DNA of 64,000 bases from Mytilus edulis (taxonomy: Eukaryota; Mollusca; Bivalvia; Mytilida; Mytilidae): positions 26,741,117-26,805,116 of the forward strand of contig NC_092352.1 in NCBI RefSeq assembly GCF_963676685.1, read 5' to 3'. Position numbers and translations under genes: made by a program. The notes under the pieces are model-generated. The model was given only the letters and a program-made list of their open reading frames with translations, had not been told where the DNA came from and did no database searches. This document shows, piece after piece, positions 13,206 to 25,100 of the stretch (position 1 is the first letter of the stretch; the number at the start of each line of letters is the position of its first letter).

Positions 13206-14630
13206 TTAAGTTGATCACTCCGACAAATTCCATAAATTAAAAATTAAACCACTCTATAAACTGCATGTGAAAATCTCATACATGCACAATGTATATCCAC
13301 AATCTATTGGAAATTGTCAATTGTTACCGCAGAGAGTTCGTGTTTAAACGAAGAAATCTCATTTACTACGCAAAATTCTGTCAAACCGTTATAGAATTAA
13401 TGATCCTTATAAAATGACTTTTCAAAACCATTTGCCGGAAAGTGAAAAAATAGAAAAGACAATTTACTGCAATTCCTCCATGATAGTAAATCGGTGAACT
13501 AAAATGACTTATCTCGAATAATAACACTTAACAAAAGTCACCTTATACTACTATTTAAATAGAAGTAATAAATAAAACCTTGAATAAATTCTTATTTTCG
13601 ATCCAATTTTTATAGCAGTGTCAAAAACTATTTATCTTATGATCAAATTACTATAATTGACAAACAGCAGATCGTTTACAAGGCGTTAAACATTTGAAGT
13701 TGAGTTTACTTATAAACAATTAAGTTTACTTCTAAACAATTATATTTATGATTTACTTTCGGACGTACATTCAGAATGATTTTCCTATATAAATATTGAC
13801 CTTATATTTAACGATTGATTTCTTCGTTGCTTTTGATAATATAGATTTATATCATTTCCAAATGTTTCTTAAGTTTTATTTGCCATCGTCTTATTACTAA
13901 CAATATATAAAAGTATAAGAGACTTTTCCACTAGAGTTTTTTTTAACAAATCCAAAGTTCAATCAAATTTCGTACAAAAATTCGATCAATCTCGAAACAC
14001 GTACAACGATTTACATAAGTACATTCAAATCTTCTTTTTATATATATATATATAAGAGCCGGATCTATAATTTTTAGACTAAGAAGGATAATTGTTACGT
14101 AATATCTTCTTATCTTAATACGCATCCAATTTTAATATCCAGGTATTAGTTGTATCTACTTAAAGTATAGAGATTTGTCATAAACTTTGGAACGAAATAT
14201 AGCCCTTTTTAGTGTTAGTAATGGGCATCAACATGCATCCTCAATGTTGGAGACTTTTCAATCGTGACTATTATAGACTTATATTAGATTTTTGACCGGT
14301 AGCTAACATTGTGATTTTCACAGTCAAATTTTTCCTTTAATTCCTTTAAAAATCAATGTTTTTCTAATTCAGGTGACTTAGTTTTTTTCAAACAACAATA
14401 ATGAAATACATATTAAAATGAATAAAATAAACGAAACAAAATATTTAAAAAAATAACATCAGCAAACTTATAGGTTCTAAAGGTTCTAATTCACCTACAC
14501 CTTCATTAATATTGCCACTTGATTTTTTGGTCAAAATCATCATGAAAGGGTTCTGATTTAAATGCAAGCAATGGCAATAAATGGTCGATAGAAGATTTCG
14601 ACCAAGTATCTTATTTGTAGATCATATAAA
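13206..14630. other. Intergenic DNA, nothing recognised
   Basis: AT-rich sequence upstream of the death-domain gene with a short (AT)n run at 14038-14052. It should hold that gene's promoter, but I see no clear element. Confidence 0.4.
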
Positions 14631-14635
14631 AAAAA

Positions 14636-15145
14636 AGAAGATGTGGTATGATTGCTAATGAGACAACTCTCCACAAGAGACCAAAATGACACAGACATTA
14701 ACAACTATAGGTCACCGTACGGCATTCAACAATGAGCAAAGCCCATACCACATAGTCAGCTATAAAAGGACCCGAAATGACAATGTAAAACAATTCAAAC
14801 GAGAAAACCAACGGCCTTATTTATATATAAAAAAAATGAACGAAAAACAAATATGTAACACATAAACAAACGACAACCACTGAATTACAGGCTCCTGACT
14901 TGGGACAGGCACATACATACATAATGTGGCGGGGTTAAATATGTTAGCAGGATCCCAACCCTCCCCCTAAGCTGGGACAGTGGTATAACAGTACAACATA
15001 AGATCGAACTATAAAAATCATTTGAAAAAGGCTCAACTCATCAGATGGACAAAAATACAAGTGGACGTGGCCGGGTACTTGTATATCCCAACAACAAAAA
15101 AGACACCAGGAACAGATCTGAGAGAGCTCGTGTCTTGCTGATCAA
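14636..15145 (+). repeat. Repeat family A, nearly complete copy
   Basis: The fullest copy here: AGATGTGGTATGATTGCTAA, CCACAAGAGACCAAAATGAC, AACAAACGACAACCACTGAA, CCCAACCCTCCCCCTAAGCT, GTGGCCGGGTACTTGTATAT, then AACAGATCTGAGAGAGCTCG. It encodes nothing. Abundant in mussel DNA to my knowledge. Confidence 0.7.
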
Positions 15146-15360
15146 TTTTTTTTAAATTTCTATCTATCTATTAATAATTTTCAAGATAATAATAATAGGT
15201 AAAATTGAAAAAAATCGGAAATCGTTACAAAAAGGTGAAAACTTCAATGAGGAGTCGACTAAAATCTTCGGTATTGCTGACTTGTTTGTAGAGATTGTCT
15301 TGTTGATCTTATTTGCTCTTACAAATTTCCATCTAGAGTTTTCAAGATAATATTAAGCAA

Positions 15361-15780
15361 CCAGATGATCCGCAGGGCGCATCTTTATACGACGGCAGAG
15401 GTCGAACCCTGAACAGTTGGGGCAAGTATGGACATAACCTTCAAGCTTGATACAGCTCTGAATTTGGATTGTGATTAAATAGTTGACCCAGCATAGGTTT
15501 CTGACAAAGAATGAATGCGGTCTAATGAACTTAAATCATTGTTTTTTGCTTTTGCAATACACTATGCTATTGAATGTTTAATAATCCCTTAAAAAATATT
15601 TGAAGAAATTTTCTTTTTAATTTCTGAAATCTGAGATGAGAAAAATTGTACTCCCCCCAAATTTTTATTACCCCCTTTTTTTCTCAACCCCCCCCCCCCC
15701 CCATTCCCTTATTCCAAAATATAATCCCAATTCAAATTTGTAATGGAGTTTGCAACAATAACTACTCATTTAACAGGTCG
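15361..15780 (+). repeat. Repeat family B, 5' part
   Basis: Starts CCAGATGATCCGCAGGGCGC, then TATACGACGGCAGAGGTCGA, ACCCTGAACAGTTGGGGCAA and the AT-rich body, with a poly-C run near 15687-15702. Same family as 43169-43570 and the reversed copy at 34340-34530. Confidence 0.65.
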
Positions 15781-16259
15781 GGACCACTACCTTATATGGA
15801 AATGCATAAATTAGCATACTTATGTTCTCGCACATGTAATTGTTTATTGACATGTGACGCAATTTACCTAGGTTTTTGACCAATCCACTCAATGAGTAAC
15901 GATGCATGATGGACTACTACGTGTTTACAATCAACCGAGAACACGTGTTATTTACTGAAATACAACACATTTTTCGTGCAATGCGGGATTCACAATTTCG
16001 CTTAGTTTTTCATTTTGTGTATCCTCATTTATAGTTCGTGATACTAAGTATTCCTTCCATGCTCAGATTAACGAAGAGTTGTTTCTATGCGAAGAAAAAA
16101 GGGTTTGAATAACCCGATATATAGCCATTAATATGTTTGATGATGGCACGGAGATTTCATGTATTCGCCCACCAGACAGCAACGAAACAACAGCGAAAAA
16201 CACAAACACCCATGAGATAATCTTACTTGTGTAAATTAAGCCGTCGATAACAGCCGGTG

Positions 16260-16505
16260 CTAATATTCACGAGTACAGCAATTTCCGTATAGATAATTAA
16301 AGGCAAATGTGTGATCCTTGAATTTTGTGTTCGTAAAAAAGGCGAAGAAATATGTACATACATGGCAGTGTTGACAAAATCTATAAGTACAAATGTATTT
16401 ATTTTTGTCACATTTTAGTATATGAGACTTCCAAACTGTTCCAAAGGTAGTGAAGTCAGCAACTGTAGTTTCATTTTGTTTTCGTTTTTTAACGGGCTCG
16501 GACAT
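16260..16505 (-). pseudogene. Possible 5' coding exon or remnant (MSEPVKKRK...)
   Basis: An 81-codon frame starts MSEPVKKRKQNETTVADF, with a basic KKRK nuclear-signal-like cluster and several Cys. The first 35 residues look coding; the rest less so. No partner exon or clear donor was found, and a MITE sits 20 bp upstream. It could be a decayed transposon exon (the start resembles that of transposase-like zinc-finger proteins) or chance. I do not recognise it. Confidence 0.2.
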
Positions 16506-16522
16506 TTGCCAAACTGAATAAA

Positions 16523-16783
16523 ATCATTACAGCTGATTTCCTAATGCTTGCAAAGTAAAATTTTGGTTGGCTTGCTTGCTTTGTGTGTATAATTGTTTAT
16601 TCAAGCTTTGAAAATAAGATTGACATCTTTAAACAATATATATATTTGGCATAGTTTAACTTGTATATTTTATATTTGAATTTAATTGGTTGTTATCCTA
16701 ATATGATTGTACTATATACAAACAAAGCAAGCAAGCTAAACAAAGTTTTGCTCTACAAGTATTAGAAAATAAGCTGTAATGAT
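16523..16783. mobile_element. MITE, copy 2 (TTACAGCT ends)
   Basis: Same family as 3479-3724. The outermost 12 bases ATCATTACAGCT and AGCTGTAATGAT are perfectly inverted. The middle differs from copy 1, but the TAATGCTTG and AACAAAGCAAGCAAGC blocks are shared. It lies in intergenic DNA. Confidence 0.75.
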
Positions 16784-16857
16784 GTTATCCATATGTATGT
16801 GCGACGAGGTGGAAAATTTGATATGTTTTGTGAAAATTGCAGCGTTGGATCTAATAT

Positions 16858-17115
16858 AAAAAAGAAGATGTGGTATGATTGCCAATGGGACAACTGTCCA
16901 CAAGAGACCAAAATGACACAGAAATTAACATTTATAGGTCATCGTACGGCCTTCAACAATGAGCAAAGCCCATACGCATAGTCAGCTATAAAAGACCCCG
17001 ATATGACAATGTAAAATAATTCAAACGGGAAAACGGCCTTAATTATATGAAAAAAATGAACGAAAAACGAATATGTAACACAAAAACAAACGACAACCAC
17101 TGAAATATAGGCTCC
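16858..17115 (+). repeat. Repeat family A, 5' part
   Basis: Contains AAGATGTGGTATGATTGCCA, TCATCGTACGGCCTTCAACA and ACAAACGACAACCACTGAAA, then stops. An open frame across it (from 16793) is not a gene. Confidence 0.65.
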
Positions 17116-17149
17116 TATATATACAAACCTATAAACGTTGTTTTTTTAT

Positions 17150-17338
17150 TAGACAGATTTCTTCTCCTTATATATATTATTATATTGGGCCGTTGTTTTT
17201 TTTTTGTTTTTTTTTTGTTGTTGTTTGGATTGTGTCATTTATAGCGTACTAGAATCTATGACTGCTTACGTATTAAATTATGTCTTTTTTTGAAAGATGT
17301 CTCATTTGGCACTCATACCTCACATCTTCTTTTTTCTA
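17150..17338 (-). repeat. Repeat family A-related fragment, reversed
   Basis: The right end reads GATGTCTCATTTGGCACTCA then CCTCACATCTTC, the reverse complement of the family A start. Together with 16858-17115 it forms an inverted pair. Confidence 0.5.
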
Positions 17339-17544
17339 CATACAAAGCACGTTTTAAAATAAAAATGATAGGTAATATGGCACCTACTGTGATCCAGAGG
17401 CTATAAATATTTGAGATATTTCACATACGTCAACATGACAGCAGCCGAACGATAAAAAACCTATGAGGTATATTTTGTGATAAAATTAGCAAGAAACGGA
17501 CTTTATCGATGGATGAAGATATACTAAATGTATTAAGCTATATA

Positions 17545-17705
17545 CCGTACCCGCTCATCCAAGGGGGTGTTCCGGGGCTTGGATCCCCTTTTTTTGAACG
17601 ATCAATGCATTTGAATGGGGACATGTAGTTGGAAGCCCAACCCCCTTTTTTGTTCTGGTTTAGGACCCCCCTTTTTAAAATGGCTGGATCCGCCTTGCCG
17701 CTTTC
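17545..17705. repeat. Dispersed repeat rich in CCCCTTTTT blocks
   Basis: Alternating GGGGTGTTCCGGGGC and CCCCCTTTTTT motifs, familiar from many mussel loci. No coding potential; the 113-codon frame starting here is not convincing. Confidence 0.4.
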
Positions 17706-18399
17706 ATAACACTTTTTTTAGCATTCTTAATATTATGATGTTCTTACTTTCAGTTCAGGTCCTGATAAAAATTTTACACATCCAGTACAGAAAGAAGAGT
17801 TTCAATGAAAGTTTTCGTGTTTTTCTAGGCAGAAATGAGTTTGGAATGACATTATACAGGTTTAAAAGAGCTCAATTTTTTTTATGTGGACAGTGGTCAT
17901 TTCATCTGAAATTTCAGTTTCAGGTCGTAAAATTATTGCACAGGGATAATGCATAACAATGGAAAAAAACCTGTTAAACAACTTTAACAAGGCGAAAAAG
18001 AAAGTCGAATAGTGAAGCCCGTAAACAATACTTTTTTAATCTGAGCATGCAAATTGAAGATTATGTTATATATTTAACAATAATCACATTCACAGAAAAA
18101 ACCCCATATATTTTGAGAATCCCAGACACTATATTAGTTGACAGTTCTTCCACTAATTCCACGTGTTTTCCGGTTGTAGTAAATTCGTAGTAGCCCACAA
18201 TGCATTGTAGCTCATTGAGTCGATTGGTCAGTTTTTCAAGGCCGTATTGGCCTTGTGTTTGGGAAATTACTATGCAAGTATATTCTGACGTAAAGAAATC
18301 TAGAGTTCTCGACCTGTTTAAATACATCATAAAAATATTGCAATATAAATTTGATTGCTAAAATTAATAGTAACTTCTAAAAACAAAACAGCTAATCAT

Positions 18400-18960
18400 C
18401 ATTCCTTAATACATAATTTTCAAGCAGTGTAAGGGATGTAATCAAACATATGTATATAATAGTATTCTTTAAACGGAATTGGATTACCTCCCTTACACTA
18501 CTTTTAAATTGTCTAAATTGTCCTCTAACCAGAAAAACCCTCGTTTTTCCCCTTTTTTTGCCCCTAATTGCTAAATGATTTGAGCCATAACACTCCATAA
18601 CTATCCCTTTGTAGTATGGAAACTTGTGATATAATCTCAGAGATTTATACACTTACATTGACTGCAAACTACAAAAATGCTTATTTGGGCCCCCTTTTGA
18701 CCCCTTATTCATAAACATGTGGGACCATAACCCCCAAAACCAATCCCAACCTTCCTTTTGTGGTTATAAACATTGTGTTAAAAAAATTCTATTGATTTCT
18801 ATTATCTTATACTAAAGTTATTATCCGGAAACCATCGGTCTTCGGACGACGCTGACGCTGACGACGACGATACCAATATACGACAAAAATATTTTAAATT
18901 TGGCGGTCGTATAAATACGCAAAATAATGGCGAAATCATTATTAAAGGGCATTAACTTCA
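18400..18960 (+). repeat. Repeat family B, 3' part
   Basis: Contains GGGCCCCCTTTTGACCCC, CCAATCCCAACCTTCCTTTT, then CATCGGTCTTCGGACGACGC and ends in GGCGGTCGTATAAA, the same terminus as the copy ending near 43561. Confidence 0.6.
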
Positions 18961-19329
18961 ATTAGGTGTCGAAAAACAGTTTCAATCATGTTGACCTATT
19001 GGTAGAACTTATCTCGATCATTTTTGTTATTTAAAGTTTCTTTCTATTTAAATAGGTTTAAAAAATAATGGACACAAATGAAGAAAAAAAATGAAGAAGT
19101 TGTCTGACAGTTGTAACGAGATGTATCCTGCTGACCTGAACAGACTTTAAATAAAGCAAATACCAACAGCGAACACTACCCTTTTCTGTATCTTGATATC
19201 TTTATCTGAAAAGAGATGATTTTTTATTTCCTGTTTTATCCAATTTTAGATGTTGACGTTCCCTTGTCACTAATATCAAGTATGGTGATTGATATTTTAT
19301 AACGTGTCTTTTCACAAGATGTTACGCCA

Positions 19330-19620
19330 ATTCTTCAGGTTAGGGTGAAAGTTGGCTCCAGTTTAAACTCACTGTATTTGTTTGCACAGGAACGTATTGT
19401 TCAGTGGTTGTCGTATGTTGATGTGGTTCAATGATAAGTGTTTCTCGTTTTTCATATAGATTAGACCATTGGTTTTCCTGTTTTCATTGTTTTACACTTC
19501 TCATTTTGGGACCCTTTATAGCGGCTTGCTGTTTGGCGTGAGCCAAGACTCCGTGTTGAAGACCGTACTTTGACCTATAATTGTTTACTTGTCTCAATGG
19601 CACGCAGATCACATCTTATT
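19330..19620 (-). repeat. Repeat family A, reversed copy
   Basis: GTGGTTGTCGTATGTTGATG, CCATTGGTTTTCCTGTTTTC, GAAGACCGTACTTTGACCTA and GGCACGCAGATCACATCTTA are reverse complements of family A blocks in the expected order. Confidence 0.65.
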
Positions 19621-19689
19621 GATACATGTATTTTCAAGAACGAGTTGTCTTCCTTTTACTATGAAAAGATGTGTCCATTAGTTTAAACA

Positions 19690-20265
19690 TATTTATTCAT
19701 CATCAATACAAATATATAATCATACAAAATACACAATAATAACAGGATTCAGAAACAAGCTATATATAGCTTATATTAATCCGTTTCCTTGAAATACCAA
19801 CTCCAGTTAACTATTACATAAATATAGCATGCAATATTACAATGATATGGAACAAGAATAAATAAGTTACTATGTAACTAAAAAAGAAAGGAGAAAAAAA
19901 AAATTATTCTAAAATAATGAAAATAAATACAACAAAAGAAGAAAAAAAAAGTAAAAAGAAAGAAAAAAGAAACTACACTGAAATACTATGTAATACACAT
20001 GTTTAGATGAAATGCAACTTTCTGAAAATAGTGAATAACAATTTATCTTGTAAATCTCTTGCACTTAAGTAAGAATTTTTGTACTTTTCCAAAAATATCC
20101 TTATTTTGGTCTAAATTTAGAGCTTGTGATCCAAATAAAAGTAAATCCGTGTTTAGTGTGACTGGATAATTAATTGAGAAAATAATGTCATTACGCAATT
20201 CGTCATATTTTTTACAATGCAATAAGAAATGAGCTGTAGACTCGATCAAACCATCAGATGTGTCC
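19690..20265 (-). mobile_element. LINE 3' fragment (C-terminal domain and tail)
   Basis: The minus-strand frame 20043-20265 ends with SDGLIESTAHFLLHCKKYDE and continues LRNDII, the His-Cys half of the CCHC motif at the C-terminus of many LINE polymerases. The rest is A-rich 3' tail. It is 5'-truncated; the polymerase core is absent. It resembles the C-terminal part of the LINE at 22740-25059. Confidence 0.5.
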
Positions 20266-20269
20266 ATTA

Positions 20270-20449
20270 AGAAATATAGATTCCAACACTGCAACAAGTG
20301 TATTACGATATTTCTCCACTCGAGACAGTTAAATTTTATTATTTAAAGCGCGAGGCTTGCCGAGCTCTTTAAATAACTAAAATTTAACTGTCGAGAGTGG
20401 AGAAATATCTTAATACACGAGTTATAGTGTAGGAATCTGTTTCTCTATT
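20270..20449. mobile_element. Foldback hairpin element
   Basis: Arms of about 80 bp are inverted copies: GATATTTCTCCACTCGAGAC, GTTAAATTTTA and TATTTAAAG on the left are mirrored by CTTTAAATAACTAAAATTTA, CTGTCGAGAGTGGAGAAATA on the right. The loop is GCGAGGCTTGCCGAGC. It follows a LINE fragment directly. Confidence 0.65.
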
Positions 20450-20821
20450 GATTTTTATCCTTCTTTTTCAAAGATTTTCAGAAACTTGTGTTCTTTATAT
20501 GCGACGTCATCAGGCATGGTCGCCTTTTTTCATGACGTCACAATAGGAAAATTCAGAAGAAAACAAAACATTTAGACGTCATAATCAAATTTCGACTAAT
20601 CATTTGCCGAGAACAGATTTTTCACTATAGTGAGGAGAAATATTTTTCTCACACCGGTCAGGAAATGTGAAAATAGCACAAAAATTAGAGAAAAAACGTT
20701 ATAGGCCTATTTAACCGGTTGAGAAATGAGAGATATCCCTTAAATGAATGACTTCCTTCAGACAAGGGGGCCATATTACTGTTGTAGACTTCAAAGAAAA
20801 AAGAAAATTAGATTATTAATT

Positions 20822-21095
20822 ATTATATACAAGTATTTGGTTTGATTTTTGGTGTTTTAACGCCACTTTTAAGTACCGCATTTAGGCTCTTTCGTGGTGG
20901 TCAGTTTTTTTATTGGTGGAGGAAGCCAGAGTGCACGGAGAAAACCACCGACCTCCGATAGGAAGACTGACAATCCTACAAAAAAATAAGATTGGAGTCA
21001 AGTGCATCCGCAGGAGCGGACCGGGTTCAAACTCACAACCTCAGTGTTGACTGGCTAGCGATTACTTATAGACCACTCGACCACCGAGGCCCCTA
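20822..21095 (-). mobile_element. SINE with tRNA-like head
   Basis: On the minus strand it starts GGGGCCTCGGTGGTCGAGTG (a Leu/Ser-type A box, TGGTCGAGTGG) and has a B box GAGTTTGAACC about 60 bp on, then the conserved body with GGTTTTCTCCGTGCACTCTG and CCACCAATAAAAAAACTGAC. This is a widespread mollusc SINE; I think of the RUDI type but cannot confirm. The head is diverged and is not a working tRNA gene. Confidence 0.6.
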
Positions 21096-21243
21096 GCTTA
21101 TATTAAGGAGAACTTTTCTAAAAGAGGGGCCCACTTATTATAAATATTAAATATAAGTCCAGGAATATTAGATATATCTTGATGATGTTTTTTTTCATTT
21201 TTAAATATACTGCCGAAATTTGACACAAGGAACTTACTTGAAA

Positions 21244-21430
21244 TAAAATAAATATAGACGGTAATTATAACTGTCGATCTTTCCTAGATTTTGATATTTA
21301 ACTTTTACGCAGAAACTTTACACAAAAATTTACACAGGGAAAATAACTTTTCGTTCCCTATTGTTAATTTTCCGATTTGAGATAGTAATGTTCCTTTGGT
21401 ACCATTTTACGATTTCTACATGTATTACGA
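21244..21430 (+). mobile_element. Retroelement scrap (reverse-transcriptase-like)
   Basis: It shares the order AGACGGTAATTATAACTGTC, CTAGATTTTGATATTT, ACGCAGAAACTTTACAC and TTCGTTCCCTATTGTTAATT with 33262-33650. Read with frameshifts it resembles the LDLDI...LHT.IYDKRD segment of a mollusc retroelement polymerase. Fully decayed. Confidence 0.4.
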
Positions 21431-22050
21431 ATTATTGGTAAAACATTAAGTCACAAGTCATAGTATTCATATCGGAGCAGCACATGCAAAATTTAACATT
21501 GTAAGCACCAACAAAAGACTGCATGCAGCTATAGCAAAGGTAATGCATAAGCAAAAGAAATAAATAGCTAAATAAAAAAATAAAAATAACTGCAAAAAGA
21601 TAAAACATAAAAAAAAACCACAGCAGGTTTGAGATCAAGTTATGGGGCAGCAAGTAAGTACATTATTTACAAGAACTGCATGTACATTTTTCTGAAAAAC
21701 ACCAGGTGGAGATTAAAAAAAAACGGGAATTCGGGATGAGACCCCCTCTAGCCCCCGCTTCCCCTCCCCCTCATAAAAAGAATGGTCTGTCTGTTTTAAA
21801 TTTCTTAAGACCAGAACCTGTGTAGAAGGCCATATCTAGCATGTAACGTTCGTCAGGCAATATTTGACGTTAGAGACCAAAACTGATTGTTTAAAAAATA
21901 CAAATCAGGGGAGTTGAAAAACCCGAAAGTGGAGACTGGTGCATAGATATACCATGTTGTGCGCGACAACGTCATGTGATCTAATTTCAGTTATGACGTC
22001 ACTCAACCCCGTTGACGTTTAGAAATAAACACGTGACATAAACAGACAAA

Positions 22051-22114
22051 ATGGCTGACGAAGTTGATCTCGGTTTGAAAAACTCAAACAATACAAATCA
22101 AGATAAAACAAAAG
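22051..22114 (+). CDS. Membrane protein gene, coding exon 1
   Basis: Encodes MADEVDLGLKNSNNTNQDKTK plus one base; donor GTAACT at 22115. The region just upstream has ACGTCA and CACGTG motifs (21993-22037), plausible promoter elements, but no TATA box is evident. Confidence 0.65.
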
Positions 22115-25100
22115 GTAACTGGTTCACTTCGTTCGTTGGATTATTTAACAATTTTACGAACACAAAAGAAAAATGAAAGATACCAAAGGGACATTCTAAG
22201 ATCTTCCAACTCACAAAATAGAAAATAAACTGACAAAACCGTTGCGAAACGGAAACTGGCGGAAAGACTATATATAAAAATAAAAACAACAGTTTACAAA
22301 ACACAGCATAGAAACTAAACAGGCACATACAGAATGTGGTAGATTAAACTAGATTGCTGACGCCAAGACCTCCCCTAACCACCGACAGTGGTGTAATAGT
22401 ACAACATAAGAACACAACATAAAAATCAGTTGAGAAGGGCAAAACTCATCAGATCGATACAAAGCAGAAAAACATCTTAACAGTAACACTAACAGTAACA
22501 AAAGCACAATTTACCCACAAACCAGACGTAGCAGGGTATTTATACATCCCCACAACTAAGAAGACATTTACATGTACGGTAGTACAGATCTGAGAGTTCC
22601 TGCAGTTACTGACGGGATTGGAAGTATAAAGCAAAAAAACAACTGATGAAAAAATCATGCATCGAAAATAAAAATAAAAAATACAATTCCAACATGTAAT
22701 GAAACATGTAGAACGAATAGCATTTTTGCAAGACAAGACAAGACAAGGCAATATTTTATTTGAGTCTCACCTCTTATAAAACATTTTTTTTGTACATAAT
22801 ATTACAATTTCCAAAATAAAACAAGAGCCACTCTAAAAAGAGTTATGAGATACTACAAAAAATGGTATATACATTTACATATATATATATATATATATAT
22901 ACAATGTATATACACAGACACATAAAATATAAAACATAAAACATCAAAAGTTTACAAATTTTAAGAATATAATAAATATTTTCTTTTCAGTAAAATATTA
23001 TAGCAGATAAAAGTAAACATTTTCATCAGTAAGTAAAAATACAAATTTATCGTAATCTGAAATACTACTAAAATCATGACAAAAAGAATTAGCATGACTA
23101 AACAACACAGCACGAAAATCTGCATATAGTGGACATTTCAAAATTACATGTTTCACATCTTCAATGGTATCATTACAACTAAAACATGTTCTTTCATTAA
23201 TAGGTAAGTTCTGATACCGGCCTATTTAAATTTTTAGGGGCGCAACACCACAGCAAAATTTTGCAAAAGCACTTCTATATTTCCCTGCAACAGTTTAACA
23301 AATTTAATGTAATTTTCTACCTTAAATTCTGTTTTAAATAATTTATAAGTACGTAGTTTGGCATATTCATTCGAAGCCAACTTATTATGCCATTCAGTTT
23401 TATATAAATCAATAGCTAAGCATTCTATATCCTTTTATTTTTAGTTAACAATATATCACAATTACAATATGGTTCAATATTATACTCTTTAAACTTAGTC
23501 ATTACTCTGAAGCACCAGTTTTTAATTGGCTTATTTCCATACTTGTATGACCACATAAATACTCTTCTGTTCAATCTATCATTGTCCATTTTACAAAATC
23601 TGGACCATAATCTAAAAACGTCTGACCATTGCTTTACATTGCATGGAATCCAGCCCATATCACCATACAGAGATAAGTTTGGTGTATACTTTCCTACACC
23701 CATAAAAAATCTCATCGCTCTGTTTTTAACGGCATTTATGCAAGATAATTCCCTTGTTCTCCATATTGAAGCACCATAATGGATGACTGACCATACAAGT
23801 GTGTCATAAAGCTTTGTATAAGTAGAGTAACAAAAACCACCATTTGATTTACATTTTGCGATCAATAACCCAAGAGCTCTACTTGCCGACCTGGCAATAG
23901 CTGTTTCCATTAAATCATAATTTAAAAATTCTGTAAGATGTAAACCAAGGTAAGTTTATTGTATTACAATTTCAATATTATCATTACCCAGCATAAATGT
24001 ATAAATAGACCTTGGAAATGAAGGTGGTCTAAAATGAATAATCTTAGATTTACTCAAATTAACACTAATATCATTTTTATGACACCACATATGTATAATA
24101 TCTAAGAGCATCTGCAAGTCTGATTCATTTTCAACAAGTAAAACAATATCATCAGCATAGAGCAAAATACATATCTTCTCTTCCTCTATCGGAATACCAA
24201 AATTTAAACTTATAACCTCACTTACTAAATTATTAATAAAAGTATTGAATAAAATTGGCGATAACACACACCCTTGTTTTAAACCACATTGAACATCAAA
24301 CCATTGGGTTATTTTCCCATTTACTTTAACACATGACTGTACTTTATGATATAAAGATTTTAAAGCATTCAACATTTTACTACTAATTCCTATTGACTCA
24401 AGTTTACAAAATAATAAAAATCTGTTTACAGTATCATATGCTTTTTTGAAATCAATAAAAGCTGCAAAAGTAGACACTTTACACATTTTTCTTGTTTCAA
24501 TAATACTTGTAATTGTTGACAAATGATCTATAATACTGCGATTAGATCTAAAACCATTTTGTTCATCATGTATACAATTTAGTTCATCAAGCTTTACAGT
24601 TAATCTTGAATTCAGTACTCCGCAATACAGTTTATATGAGGTTGGCGCCAATGTTATTCCTCTGTAAGACATCGGGTCTCGAGGGTCGGAAGTCGAACTC
24701 TTCGGTATTGGGGTGATTATTCCTCTACTCCATAGCTCCGGTATCATTCCTGAATTGTAACAAATGTTGAACACTTGAGTAAGGGCGCTTATAGCTGTCT
24801 GATTTTTATACATCTCCATTGGAATTTCATCACAACCAGGAGATTTTCCCGCTTTTGACAATTTTAAAATATTGAGAACTTCATCATTGGTTATTTCACT
24901 ATCAAGAATACCATCGGTTATTATGCAACTGTTAACATCTTTTTCCGTAGCTTCATATAAATTTCCAGAATTTAACATATTTGAAAAATCACATTTCCAT
25001 TTATCTAAAACAATTTTCGAATCGGTACATATTGAATTATCTTCCATCGTCACTTCCATTGGAATACTTGCAACTAAGCATTTTTGCCATATTTAATATA

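Larger units (their letters stand above)
22735..25059 (-). mobile_element. LINE (non-LTR retrotransposon), 5'-truncated and decayed
   Basis: Minus-strand reverse transcriptase with GKSPGCDEIP (24820s), AAFIDFKKAYDTVN, GLKQGCVLSPILFN and the catalytic LLYADDIVLL (24160s). A single in-frame TAA at 23956 interrupts it; the frame resumes in the thumb region (SASRALGLLIAKCKSNGG and IHYGASIW), then frameshifts near 23425. Further on, CFSCNDTIEDVKHVILKCPL (about 23160-23200) is the C-terminal CCHC motif. The 3' end is marked by GACAA repeats at 22731-22748. No endonuclease domain is present. Clade not assigned. It lies antisense in the first intron of the membrane protein gene. Confidence 0.8.

Noticed and set aside
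17615..17956. 113-codon plus-strand frame
   Set aside because: It begins in a dispersed C-rich repeat and shows no domain, splice or codon pattern of a gene.
18061..18330. 89-codon minus-strand frame (LEKLTNRLNELQCIVGYYEF)
   Set aside because: Somewhat protein-like, but no splice context or homologue I can name, and it sits among repeats; left unassigned.
20822..21095. tRNA gene
   Set aside because: A and B boxes are present, but the flanking sequence is the SINE body and no complete cloverleaf with anticodon arm is convincing.
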